This document shows positions 30,773 through 39,529 of a DNA stretch of 50,048 nucleotides, one piece after another (the stretch's first letter is position 1; each line of letters opens with the position of its first letter). Source of the stretch: Lachnospiraceae bacterium (lineage in GTDB: Bacteria > Bacillota > Clostridia > Lachnospirales > Lachnospiraceae); NCBI GenBank assembly GCA_004558185.1, contig SFDP01000033.1, positions 1 through 50,048 on the forward strand. The letters are read 5' to 3'. The notes beneath the pieces are model-generated. The model saw only the letters and a program-made list of their open reading frames with translations. It did no database searches and was not told where the DNA came from. The translations under genes were made by a program, and so were the position numbers.

Positions 30773-33022
30773 CTATTGTCCTTCTACTTCTCTGATTCTT
30801 ATGCTTAATCCTGTATAGCGTCTGTTTTCATTTTCATTGGCAATCATTTCCCTCATGGTTTCTTTACTTCCCAATATGGTAAGACAGTTTCTTGCTCTGG
30901 TCACCCCCGTATAGAGCAGATTTCGGTTCATCAACTGCCTGGGTCCCTTTAACAAGGGCAGAATTACCGCAGGATATTCGCTGCCCTGCGATTTATGGAT
31001 GGTTATGGCATAGGCCAGTTCCAGCTCCTCCAATCCCGAAAAAGGATAGGTCACCCTCCTGGAATCATCAAACTCTACCACCAGAATCTGCTGGTGAGGA
31101 AAGATGTCTTTGATTACCCCCATATCTCCATTAAATACCCCCACCCCCTTATCAATGGGAATATTATATTTGCTGACGATTTCCCACTCCAACTGATAAT
31201 TATTTTTTATCTGCATCACCTTATCTCCGGTTCTGAAGGTCGTATCTCCATAAAGATATTCTGCCTTGTCTTTTCCTTCCGGATTAAGGTATTTTTGTAA
31301 AATCCGATTCAGTGTTTCTACACCCAGATTCCCCTTCCTCATGGGGGTAAGAACCTGTATTTCAAGAGGCTCTACCCGACAATAGCCCGGGAGCTTTTCC
31401 TGTATGAGCTGAATCATATGTTTATAAATGACATTGACATCCTTCCTTTCAAGAAAGAAAAAATCCTTACTTTTGTTATCGAGCTGCAGCATTTCCCCCT
31501 GATGGATCTTATGTGCATTGACCACGATATGACTGTCCCGTGCCTGTCGAAAGATTTTTTCCAGTCGTATCACCGAAAATGCTCTGCTGTCGATCAGATC
31601 CTGAAGCACTCTTCCAGGGCCTACTGAAGGAAGCTGATTAACATCCCCTACCAAAATCAGCCTTGTGCCCGGCGCAATTGCTTTCAGCAGAGCCTGAAAA
31701 AGATGGATATCTACCATGGACATTTCATCAATGATCACCACGTCTGCTTCCAGAGGATTGTCTTCCCGTCTGCCAAAACTGGCTTTTCTCCCATCCTCTG
31801 CCAGCCCTCCGTTTAACTCCAGCAGCCGATGAATGGTACGGGCTTCAAATCCTGTGGCCTCCGTCATTCGCTTGGCAGCACGTCCTGTCGGTGCGGCCAG
31901 GTAAATATCCAGTCCCTCTGACTCATAATAAGCAAGCAGCAGATTAATGGTAGTAGTTTTTCCTGTTCCGGGCCCTCCGGTGAGAAGAAATACTCCGTGC
32001 TTAACAGATTCCAGGACTGCCCGGCGCTGTAATTCATCCAGACTGATCTTCAGTTTTTTTTCTAAGATACTCACCTTTTCCGATACCGCCTCTGTGAATT
32101 TTTTCCTCCCTTCTTCAAGCTCTTCCCCAGGCACTGTCAATGCAGAGTTAATGTCCGACAGCATTCTTGCACAGTTCAGCTCTGCATAATAGTATACTGT
32201 GGCATAGATAAATATATTTTCTCCATCAGTTTTTATCACCACTTTCTTATCCATGGCCAGATTAGAAAGCTGAGACTCAATTAACTCGGGCTCTATCTGA
32301 AGCATCAGCCCTGTATTGGTGAGCAGAATATCTTTAGGCAGGTAAACGTGTCCCTCAAGTGAAGCCAAGAGCAGAGTGTACAATATCCCACTTCGTATAC
32401 GAAAGTCGGAGTCGGTTCTTATTCCCATTCTTGCTGCAAGTTCATCTGCCATTTTAAACCCTATACCATGAATATCCTCTGCTAAGCGATAGGGATTTTC
32501 TCTCATCATCTGATAGGTTGCGGCTCCATAGGTCTCATAAATTTTTACTGCCATAGCGTGGGAGATTCCGTACTGCTGCAAAAAAATCATTGCCTGGCGC
32601 ATCTCCTTTTTCTCTTCCATCTGACCACTGATTTCCCTGGCGATCCGTTCACTGATACCTTTGATCTCCGTTAATCTTTCCGGCTCTTCTTCAATGATTC
32701 GAAAGGTATCCTCTCCAAAGCGACTGAGTATTCTCTTGGCCAATGCAGGTCCTACTCCTTTAATGGCGCCGCTGCCCAGATAACGTTCCATGCTTTGAAG
32801 ATCATCCGGCAATACTACCTGATAAGACTTTACTTTAATCTGGCTGCCATAGAGAGAATGCTCGACTATTTCTCCCTGAACCAGAAGGGTTTCTCCCTGA
32901 TCAATCTGCTGCAGATAACCTACGCAGGTTATATCCTCTTCCTTTGTGCTTAATACAAAGACCGTATACCCATTTTCCGGCTTACGATAAATGATATGAT
33001 CTACATAACCTTTAGCTTCCAT
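30773..33022 (-). CDS. recD2: RecD2-like ATP-dependent DNA helicase
   Basis: 749 residues from ATG at 33022 after AAAGGG; an ATG at 33103 gives an extra 27 residues that look spurious. N-terminal OB-like region (VDHIIYRKPENGYTVFVLS) and helix-hairpin-helix segments (GAIKGVGPALAKRILSRFG, then LTEIKGISERIAREI) precede the helicase core. Walker A GGPGTGKTTTIN lies near 350, Walker B VVIIDEMSMVD near 425, and the SF1 C-terminal motifs ELAYAITIHKSQGSEYPAVI near 675 and NLLYTGVTRA near 710. It unwinds DNA 5' to 3' and acts in repair without RecBC. It is first in the run leading through comFC to glmM. Confidence 0.95.
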   Translation of the reverse strand: MEAKGYVDHIIYRKPENGYTVFVLSTKEEDITCVGYLQQIDQGETLLVQGEIVEHSLYGSQIKVKSYQVVLPDDLQSMERYLGSGAIKGVGPALAKRILSRFGEDTFRIIEEEPERLTEIKGISERIAREISGQMEEKKEMRQAMIFLQQYGISHAMAVKIYETYGAATYQMMRENPYRLAEDIHGIGFKMADELAARMGIRTDSDFRIRSGILYTLLLASLEGHVYLPKDILLTNTGLMLQIEPELIESQLSNLAMDKKVVIKTDGENIFIYATVYYYAELNCARMLSDINSALTVPGEELEEGRKKFTEAVSEKVSILEKKLKISLDELQRRAVLESVKHGVFLLTGGPGTGKTTTINLLLAYYESEGLDIYLAAPTGRAAKRMTEATGFEARTIHRLLELNGGLAEDGRKASFGRREDNPLEADVVIIDEMSMVDIHLFQALLKAIAPGTRLILVGDVNQLPSVGPGRVLQDLIDSRAFSVIRLEKIFRQARDSHIVVNAHKIHQGEMLQLDNKSKDFFFLERKDVNVIYKHMIQLIQEKLPGYCRVEPLEIQVLTPMRKGNLGVETLNRILQKYLNPEGKDKAEYLYGDTTFRTGDKVMQIKNNYQLEWEIVSKYNIPIDKGVGVFNGDMGVIKDIFPHQQILVVEFDDSRRVTYPFSGLEELELAYAITIHKSQGSEYPAVILPLLKGPRQLMNRNLLYTGVTRARNCLTILGSKETMREMIANENENRRYTGLSIRIREVEGQ

Positions 33023-33053
33023 GCCGCCCTTTCCTCTCCTCAAAATTGAACCG

Positions 33054-33082
33054 AAAAGGCCACTCCGGTATAAGGAGTGGCC
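33054..33082 (-). terminator. terminator for the mreB-flagellar operon
   Basis: The arms GGCCACTCC and GGAGTGGCC (9 bp, loop TTATACC on the minus strand) are followed by TTTT. It lies about 170 bases past the flgJ stop because the family 1 repeat copy b occupies the space between, so the repeat is transcribed with the operon. Confidence 0.8.
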
Positions 33083-33100
33083 AGATAATCTTACAAAGAA

Positions 33101-33250
33101 CAATTCAGAGCCCCATTCACAAAATCGCTGTTACACAGCTTTCCTTTTGCTCATGCGGTTACTTCGCCATATTAATTTTCAATGCTATGTCCATTCATGC
33201 AGGCAAGATGTTCATTTGATTGAAAATTCGCATGGCTTTGAATAATTACC
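33101..33250. repeat. short interspersed repeat, family 1 copy b
   Basis: Ends AATTCAGAGCC and GGCTTTGAATAATT are inverted copies of each other and match copy a (2467-2601). The shared core has ACACAGCTTTCCTTTTGCTC then ATG(C/T)GGTTACTT. The inner hairpin has different sequence (arms ATTTTCAAT/ATTGAAAAT) but keeps pairing. CTTACAAA appears on both sides (33090-33097, 33250-33257), a possible 8-base target duplication that overlaps the flgJ stop codon. Confidence 0.75.
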
Positions 33251-33601
33251 TTACAAATTATAATTTCGTTTCATCTGCTCGTACAGCATCTGTGCAATGC
33301 CCAGTCCCTGTGTTTTAGTAGATTGCGTTGCAAGGTCTGCAATTGCAGAGTCTTTGAAGTAGTCCACTAAAGCCGAGCTGGAACCAGAGGATTCTTCATC
33401 CCTGATAATGGTCTTTTCCATCTGTTTAAATACCTGCTCCAGAAAATATGCTTCAAATTGTTTACAGACATCCATTAATTCATCATCAGTTGACTGGCTG
33501 TAATCCTTAGATGCTGTGCTTTTTATCTTTGCAGTCTGCGCTTCATCAATCTGTTGGGTCAGATAATTATCATATACATTGCTCAATCCGGAAATATCCA
33601 C
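33251..33601 (-). CDS. flgJ: FlgJ-like rod-binding protein
   Basis: 116 residues from a GTG start with AAGGTAGG upstream. CKQFEAYFLEQVFKQMEKTI (about 46-65) and STKTQGLGIAQMLYEQMKR (about 93-111) are the FlgJ N-terminal rod-capping domain. The C-terminal muramidase domain of longer FlgJ proteins is absent, as in most Firmicutes. It caps rod assembly outside the membrane. It is last in the mreB-flgF-flgG-flgJ operon. Confidence 0.9.
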   Translation of the reverse strand: MDISGLSNVYDNYLTQQIDEAQTAKIKSTASKDYSQSTDDELMDVCKQFEAYFLEQVFKQMEKTIIRDEESSGSSSALVDYFKDSAIADLATQSTKTQGLGIAQMLYEQMKRNYNL

Positions 33602-33630
33602 AATCTTATCCTACCTTTCTCTAAATTGTA

Positions 33631-34446
33631 TTAGCGCTTCAATTGGTTGGCCTGCTGAAGCATCTCGTCTGTGGTGGTAATTGCTCTGGAATTCATTTCA
33701 TAAGCCCTCTGTGCTACGATCAGATTCACCATTTCATCTGCCACCTGCACACTGGAGCCTTCCAAATATCCCTGGAGTAAATTGCTCCTTACCACATTGT
33801 TATTAGTAGCCTCGTTAATTGCTGCTCCACTGGCCGCAGTAGCCGCAAACATTGTACTGTCAATCTTCTCCAGACCGGAAGGATTAGTGAATTGATATAG
33901 ACCAATAGTCACTCCAATAGGCTGAGGATTATTATTGGCATCAGGATAGGTCAATTCCCCTCGTGAGTTGATTCCGATCCGGCTGGCAACATAATTATTA
34001 TTAAGAATGATCGGATTTCCCTGAGAGCTCAGAACAGGAAGACCATCGCTGGTAGCCAGCATCATTCCATTGGTTGCTGTAGTAAACAGGAAGTTTCCAT
34101 TTCTGGTGTAGTAGGTCTGTCCGTCCTGTCCTCTCACTGCAAACAGTCCGTCTCCCTGAATAGCAAAGGCTGTATTGCTTTCTGATGCCAGCATACTTCC
34201 CTGTTTGAAAATAGAGGTAATCGCTGAGTTACGCACACCCAATCCTACCTGTGCACCAACAGGCTTATTCTCACCATTAGCCGTAGTCGTTTTGGTCTGA
34301 ATGGTTTGGTAAAGAAGAGATTTGAATTCTGCAACCTCTGACTTATAACCCGTAGTGTTGACATTCGCCAGGTTATTCGCAATCGTATCTACGTTGGTCT
34401 GCTGGGAAATCATCCCTGTAGCTGCCGTCCATAATGATCTAACCAT
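33631..34446 (-). CDS. flgG: flagellar rod protein FlgG-type (FlhP-like)
   Basis: 271 residues. The conserved start MVRSLWTAATGMISQQTNVD, then TIANNLANVNTTGYKSE (about 21-37), is the rod/hook N-terminal motif. GDGLFAVRGQDG and YYTRNGNF lie in the central barrel, and VQVADEMVNLIVAQRAYEMN then SRAITTTDEMLQQANQLKR form the C-terminal coiled-coil rod segment. It builds the flagellar distal rod or hook base. This pair of genes after mbl/mreB is the B. subtilis mbl-flhO-flhP arrangement. Confidence 0.93.
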   Translation of the reverse strand: MVRSLWTAATGMISQQTNVDTIANNLANVNTTGYKSEVAEFKSLLYQTIQTKTTTANGENKPVGAQVGLGVRNSAITSIFKQGSMLASESNTAFAIQGDGLFAVRGQDGQTYYTRNGNFLFTTATNGMMLATSDGLPVLSSQGNPIILNNNYVASRIGINSRGELTYPDANNNPQPIGVTIGLYQFTNPSGLEKIDSTMFAATAASGAAINEATNNNVVRSNLLQGYLEGSSVQVADEMVNLIVAQRAYEMNSRAITTTDEMLQQANQLKR

Positions 34447-34458
34447 ACTTTTCCTCCT

Positions 34459-34560
34459 GTGTAACTCGATTAATCAAGTTTGTCCTTCGCCTGAATCTCT
34501 CGCTGTGCCGATATATGCCCAAGTTACTGCCTAACTTCGAAAGCGAGAAATGTAATTTTC
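34459..34560 (-). other. structured intergenic segment between flagellar rod genes
   Basis: Within the 168-base gap, an outer stem pairs TCTCGCT with AGCGAGA (34498-34504 with 34542-34548), an inner hairpin pairs AAGTTA with TAACTT, and a near-perfect 18-base palindrome (AACTCGATTAATCAAGTT, 34463-34480) lies just before the flgG ribosome site. No known riboswitch consensus was matched. It could be an RNA control element or processing site. Confidence 0.4.
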
Positions 34561-34614
34561 ACTTATCCTTTTATCTTAAGCCTTATTCATGATACTTCTT
34601 AAAAGTTTTATCCA

Positions 34615-35391
34615 CTACTGTACCTTGCCTAACTGCTTGGCCGCAGTTTCCAAAGTAGTGTCATAGGTCTGTACAAGCCTCTGATTCGTTTCATATGCTC
34701 TGGATACAGAAATCATATTCACCATCTCCGTTACAACGGAAATATTGGACATTTCAAGGCATCCTGACATAATGCTGTAATCTCCGGCTCTTTCAGTGGC
34801 TCCGTCTACCGGCTCGTAGTAATTTTCTCCGTAGTGCCTTAAATAATTATAATCTTCAAAATCAGTAACTCCTACGGTTGCCACCTGAACATTATTCTGC
34901 CAGATATTGCCCATTTGGTCGATTCTGGAGGGTTGATTGGGATCCAGTCGGATTCGGTTATTATTGCTGCCCAGAACATAATCCCCATCCTTGGTCACCA
35001 GATATCCTTCCTTATTCAGAATAAAGCTGCCGTCTCTGGTATATTTGGTTGTAGTCTCTCCTGCCTTATTGGTAAACTCCACCGCAAAAAAACCACTTCC
35101 GGAAATTGCCAGATCATAGGTGTTTTCTGTGTTTCTTATGGACCCCTGACTAAAATCCGTATAAGTTTCCCCAATCTTAACTCCTAGACTGATTCCTCCC
35201 AGAGGTCTGGCCGCAAGCGGGTCGGTAGTATCCTTTATTTTATAAGCAAGAACCTCATCAAAGGCCTGACTGGTAGCTCCTTCCTTCTTAAATCCTACGG
35301 TAGAAGCGTTAGCCAGGTTGTTGGTCAGTATGTCCATCCTGTTTTGTTCATTAATTAATCCTGTATACGCTGTATATAAGCCTTTTACCAT
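34615..35391 (-). CDS. flgF: flagellar rod protein FlgF-type (FlhO-like)
   Basis: 258 residues. MVKGLYTAYTGLINEQNRMD, then ILTNNLANASTVGFKKEG, is the N-terminal rod motif. The middle contains NTYDLAISGSGFFAVEF and KYTRDGSFILNKEGYLV. VVTEMVNMISVSRAYETNQR, then LVQTYDTTLETAAKQLGKV, is the C-terminal helical rod part. It forms the proximal/distal rod of the flagellum. Sequence alone does not separate FlgF from FlgG paralogs; the order after mreB suggests the FlhO position. Confidence 0.9.
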   Translation of the reverse strand: MVKGLYTAYTGLINEQNRMDILTNNLANASTVGFKKEGATSQAFDEVLAYKIKDTTDPLAARPLGGISLGVKIGETYTDFSQGSIRNTENTYDLAISGSGFFAVEFTNKAGETTTKYTRDGSFILNKEGYLVTKDGDYVLGSNNNRIRLDPNQPSRIDQMGNIWQNNVQVATVGVTDFEDYNYLRHYGENYYEPVDGATERAGDYSIMSGCLEMSNISVVTEMVNMISVSRAYETNQRLVQTYDTTLETAAKQLGKVQ

Positions 35392-35426
35392 GGATTACCT
35401 CCTGTCATCTTTTGTTTTGCCGGAAT

Positions 35427-36422
35427 TCAGGCTTCATCTCTGTAGCCTGCCAGAAATTCTACATATTTACCTGTGCCAATCGCTACTGCCGTCATGGGTT
35501 CCTCTGCTGTCATGGTATTGATTCCCGTTTTGGAGCAGATTAAATCCTCCAATCCACGCAGAAGACTTCCTCCACCGGTCAGAACAATTCCTCTGTCCGC
35601 AATGTCAGCAGCCAGCTCAGGCGGGGTTTTCTCCAGTACCGTATGGATAGCTTCAACAATTTGTGATGTGGTATCCTTCAGCGCCTCCTCAGTTTCTTCG
35701 GAGGAAACACGCACCGTTCTGGGAAGACCGGTTACCAGATTACGTCCCCTCACATCCAAAAAATCCGGTTCTGCCCGTTTATAAGCCGAACCAATCTTTA
35801 TCTTGATGTCCTCTGCTGTCCGTTCACCGATCAGCAGGTTGTGTTTCTTACGCATATAACGGACAATCGCTTCATCAAAGTCATCTCCTGCCACCTTAAT
35901 GGAAGCACTTACTACCGTTCCTCCCAAAGAGATTACTGCAATATCCGAGGTACCTCCGCCAATATCTACAATCATATTTCCACAGGGCCGGGAAATGTCG
36001 ATACCTGCACCGATAGCGGCTGCAATAGGCTCTTCAATAATGGAAACATCTCTTGCTCCTGCCTGATAAGTTGCATCTTCTACTGCCTTCTTTTCAACCT
36101 CAGTTACTCCACTGGGTACACACACTGCAATTCTGGGCTTCCTCAGGGTTCTTCTCCCTATAGCCTTCTGAATGAAGTGCTTCATCATCTTCTCTGTCAC
36201 GGTATAATCGGAAATTACGCCCTGTCTAAGGGGTCTTACCGCTACAATATTCCCGGGTGTTCTTCCCAGCATGAGCCTGGCATCCTCGCCGATTGCCTTA
36301 ATCTTATTGGTATCACGATCGAAGGCTACAACAGAAGGCTCTTTAAGCACTACTCCCTTTCCTCTGATGTATACTAATATGCTGGCTGTTCCCAGATCAA
36401 TTCCAATATCTGTATATTGCAT
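35427..36422 (-). CDS. mbl: MreB/Mbl-type actin-like rod-shape protein
   Basis: 331 residues. Actin-like phosphate-1 motif TDIGIDLGTASILVYIRG (4-21), phosphate-2 NMIVDIGGGTSDIAVISLGG (about 149-168) and adenosine motif GIVLTGGGSLLRGLEDLI (about 280-297) are all present. PSGVTEVEKKAVEDATYQAG and EEPIAAAIGAG are MreB hallmarks. It organises peptidoglycan synthesis along the cell cylinder. It leads an operon with flgF, flgG and flgJ, the arrangement of Bacillus mbl, so I name it mbl rather than mreB; sequence alone does not decide between them. Confidence 0.95.
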   Translation of the reverse strand: MQYTDIGIDLGTASILVYIRGKGVVLKEPSVVAFDRDTNKIKAIGEDARLMLGRTPGNIVAVRPLRQGVISDYTVTEKMMKHFIQKAIGRRTLRKPRIAVCVPSGVTEVEKKAVEDATYQAGARDVSIIEEPIAAAIGAGIDISRPCGNMIVDIGGGTSDIAVISLGGTVVSASIKVAGDDFDEAIVRYMRKKHNLLIGERTAEDIKIKIGSAYKRAEPDFLDVRGRNLVTGLPRTVRVSSEETEEALKDTTSQIVEAIHTVLEKTPPELAADIADRGIVLTGGGSLLRGLEDLICSKTGINTMTAEEPMTAVAIGTGKYVEFLAGYRDEA

Positions 36423-36499
36423 TCTCCAATCCCCTTTCTACTGCTCTGCTTCTATCTAATCATTCGTCCATGTGCCTGTCCAAAAAAACATTCACGGTT

Positions 36500-36528
36500 A
36501 TTATAACTGATAAACTTCTATTTTGAAA
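36500..36528 (-). promoter_or_regulatory. putative promoter of the mbl-flagellar operon
   Basis: Minus-strand -10 TATAAT (36505-36500) with a weak -35 TTTCAA (36528-36523) at 17-base spacing. The leader to the ATG is about 70 bases. Confidence 0.4.
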
Positions 36529-36546
36529 GGGTTTTCACAAAAAAAG

Positions 36547-36573
36547 CATAAAAACAACAATGGCTATGCCATT
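36547..36573 (-). terminator. terminator of the uvrB-uvrA operon
   Basis: Arms AATGGC and GCCATT with loop ATA, followed by GTTGTTTTTAT on the minus strand. It lies 65 bases past the uvrA stop and just upstream of the mbl promoter. Confidence 0.6.
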
Positions 36574-36637
36574 TATCGCTTCCATGCTTTTCGAATCGTT
36601 CCGTCATTGTATTATATCGGTGTTTTTCGGGAATACT

Positions 36638-39499
36638 TTAGGCTTTTTTCTCTTTGTCCAGAATTCGCTTAATATATTTCCCTGTATACGAGCCCGAAGC
36701 CTCTGCTATTTCCTCCGGTGTACCGTAGGCCACGACCGTACCTCCGCGATCTCCACCCTCCGGTCCCATATCAATGATATAGTCAGCGGTTTTAATCACA
36801 TCCAGATTATGCTCAATCACCACTACTGTATTTCCGCCCTCGGCCAGGCGATGAATGATCTCGATGAGCTTGTGTACATCAGCAAAATGAAGTCCCGTAG
36901 TCGGCTCATCCAAAATATAGATCGTATTTCCCGTACTGCGCCGGCTTAATTCGGTAGCCAGCTTGATTCTCTGAGCCTCTCCACCGGACAGAGTGGTTGA
37001 AGGCTGACCTAATTTTACATAGGACAGACCCACGTCATACAGCGTTTCTATTTTGCGCCTTATGCTGGGAACAGCCTCAAAAAAGGGAAGTGCCTCTTCC
37101 ACAGTCATATCCAGCACATCATAAATACTTTTACCTTTGTATTTCACCTCCAGCGTTTCCCTGTTATACCTCTTGCCCTGGCACACCTCGCAGGGAACAT
37201 AGACGTCCGGCAGAAAATGCATTTCAATTTTAATTATCCCGTCTCCGCTGCAGGCCTCACAACGACCTCCCTTTACGTTAAAGCTGAAACGTCCTTTCTT
37301 ATAGCCCTTGGCCTTGGCATCCGGAGTAGCTGCAAAAAGATCACGAATCATATCGAATACCCCGGTATAGGTGGCCGGATTGGAGCGCGGTGTCCTTCCG
37401 ATAGGTGACTGGTCAATATCAATTACCTTATCCAGTTGCTCAATCCCTTCGATGCATTTGTGCTTTCCTGCAATGGTTCTGGCTCTATTCAGCTTCTTTG
37501 CCAACGACTTATAGAGGATTTCATTGACCAGAGAGCTTTTTCCCGAGCCGGATACTCCGGTAACACAACTGAACACCCCTATGGGGATATTCACATCCAC
37601 CTTTTTCAGGTTATTCTCCTGTGCCTGACGCACCGTTAACCAGCCCTGAGGAGCTCTTCTGACCTGAGGAATGGGGATTTTCACCTTTCCGCTTAAATAC
37701 TGACCTGTGACGGATTCCTTCACAGCCATAATTTCCTCTGCCGTTCCCTGGGCAACTACCTGTCCTCCATGACTTCCCGCTCCCGGACCAATATCTACGA
37801 TATGATCCGCTGCAAACATCGTGTCCTCATCATGTTCTACTACAATTAAGGTATTACCCATATCCCTTAAGTTTTTCAGCGTAGCAAGAAGCTTATCATT
37901 ATCTCTTTGATGAAGACCGATACTGGGTTCATCCAAAATGTAGCATACTCCGACTAAGCCTGAGCCTATCTGCGTTGCCAGACGAATTCGCTGCGCTTCT
38001 CCTCCTGACAGGCTTCCTGTAGCACGAGAAAGTGTCAGATAATCCAGACCTACATCCATTAAAAATCCTACTCTGGCACGAATTTCCTTCAATACCTGCT
38101 CCCCGATCATCTGTTTGGCAGCGGACAGTTTCATGCCGTTCAGAAACTCCTGCAGATTTCCGATAGAGAGATTGGTAATCTCATAAATATTCTTATCACA
38201 TATGGTTACCGCCAGGGATTCTCTTTTCAGACGCATTCCCTTGCATTCCTTGCAGGGAGTGATCCGCATAAAGGTTTCAAATTCTGCTTTGGAATTTTCG
38301 GAAAAGGTTTCCCGGTATCTTCTCTCTACATTCTTAATCAGGCCTTCAAAGGCCACGGGATACACCCCTTCCCCCCTCTGCCCCTTATAATAAACCTTAA
38401 TTTCTTTTCCTCCCGTTCCATTGATCAAAACATCCTGAATCTTCTTTGGATAGTTTTCAAAGGGAGTGTCCAAATCAAAGCCATATTCTTCACTGAGAGC
38501 ACGCAGAATGGCATTGGAAAAGCTCTTTCCATCGTTACAGGATTGCCAACCGATAACCGCTATTGCCCCTTGATTAATGCTCAGGGTTTTATCCGGAATC
38601 ATCAGATCCAAATCAAATTCCATCTTATAGCCCAACCCGAAACAACTGGGGCAGGCTCCAAAAGGATTGTTAAAGGAGAAGCTCCTGGGCTCAATTTCAT
38701 CTACACTGATTCCACAGTCAGGGCAGGAAAAGCTCTGACTGAAGGTAAGGGTGTCTCCGTCAATCACATCTACCATCAAAAGACCTTCTGCCAAATGCAG
38801 GGCATTCTCAATGGAATCAGTAAGGCGACGACCAATTCCCGGTTTAACGGCCAGGCGGTCTACTACAATTTCAATATTGTGCTTGATGTTCTTATCCAGC
38901 TTGATTTCTTCCTCAAGCTGATATAAATTCCCATCAATTCTCACCCTGACATAACCGCTTCTTTTTGCCTTTTCCAAAAGCTTGGTATGCTCTCCCTTAC
39001 GGCCTCGTACCACAGGCGCCAAAAGCTGAATCTTTGTACCCTCCGGGAGCTCCATGATATGGTCCACCATCTGATCCACTGTCTGCTTGGATATTTCCTT
39101 ACCGCATTGCGGACAGTGGGGAGTTCCTATTCTGGCATATAGCAGACGAAAATAATCGTAAATCTCCGTAACCGTTCCCACCGTTGAACGAGGATTCCGG
39201 TTAGTGGACTTCTGGTCTATGGATATGGCCGGTGAAAGTCCTTCAATTTTCTCTACGTTGGGTTTCTCCATCTGCCCAAGAAACTGTCTTGCATAGGAGG
39301 AGATAGATTCCATATACCGTCTCTGCCCCTCTGCGTAGATGGTATCAAAGGCCAGAGAGGATTTGCCGGAGCCTGACAACCCTGTCAACACAACGAACTC
39401 ATTTCTGGGAATGTCTACATCCAGATTCTTCAAATTATGCTCATTGGCACCTCTGATTCTAATGACTTCCTTCCGAGGCCGCATTTTTATCTTTTCCAT
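36638..39499 (-). CDS. uvrA: excinuclease ABC subunit A
   Basis: 953 residues, the normal length. Walker A1 LSGSGKSSLAFDTIYAEGQ (about 39-57), zinc finger CPDCG and CPSCFG region near 255-285, LSGGEAQRIRLATQIGSG signature near 488, Walker A2 GVSGSGKSSLVNEIL near 640, second zinc module CEACSGDGIIK...CEVCQGKRY near 740, and signature LSGGEAQRIKLATELSRRS near 825. It recognises DNA lesions with UvrB in nucleotide excision repair. It starts 31 bases after the uvrB stop, so it shares the LexA-controlled promoter upstream of uvrB. Confidence 0.99.
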   Translation of the reverse strand: MEKIKMRPRKEVIRIRGANEHNLKNLDVDIPRNEFVVLTGLSGSGKSSLAFDTIYAEGQRRYMESISSYARQFLGQMEKPNVEKIEGLSPAISIDQKSTNRNPRSTVGTVTEIYDYFRLLYARIGTPHCPQCGKEISKQTVDQMVDHIMELPEGTKIQLLAPVVRGRKGEHTKLLEKAKRSGYVRVRIDGNLYQLEEEIKLDKNIKHNIEIVVDRLAVKPGIGRRLTDSIENALHLAEGLLMVDVIDGDTLTFSQSFSCPDCGISVDEIEPRSFSFNNPFGACPSCFGLGYKMEFDLDLMIPDKTLSINQGAIAVIGWQSCNDGKSFSNAILRALSEEYGFDLDTPFENYPKKIQDVLINGTGGKEIKVYYKGQRGEGVYPVAFEGLIKNVERRYRETFSENSKAEFETFMRITPCKECKGMRLKRESLAVTICDKNIYEITNLSIGNLQEFLNGMKLSAAKQMIGEQVLKEIRARVGFLMDVGLDYLTLSRATGSLSGGEAQRIRLATQIGSGLVGVCYILDEPSIGLHQRDNDKLLATLKNLRDMGNTLIVVEHDEDTMFAADHIVDIGPGAGSHGGQVVAQGTAEEIMAVKESVTGQYLSGKVKIPIPQVRRAPQGWLTVRQAQENNLKKVDVNIPIGVFSCVTGVSGSGKSSLVNEILYKSLAKKLNRARTIAGKHKCIEGIEQLDKVIDIDQSPIGRTPRSNPATYTGVFDMIRDLFAATPDAKAKGYKKGRFSFNVKGGRCEACSGDGIIKIEMHFLPDVYVPCEVCQGKRYNRETLEVKYKGKSIYDVLDMTVEEALPFFEAVPSIRRKIETLYDVGLSYVKLGQPSTTLSGGEAQRIKLATELSRRSTGNTIYILDEPTTGLHFADVHKLIEIIHRLAEGGNTVVVIEHNLDVIKTADYIIDMGPEGGDRGGTVVAYGTPEEIAEASGSYTGKYIKRILDKEKKA

Positions 39500-39529
39500 T
39501 TTGTTAATCTCCCGTTATTATTCATTCTT

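Noticed and set aside
34447..34614. c-di-GMP-I riboswitch before flgG
   Set aside because: The segment lacks the conserved GCAAAGCCAC and tetraloop-receptor elements; only generic pairing is present, so it is listed as an unassigned structure.
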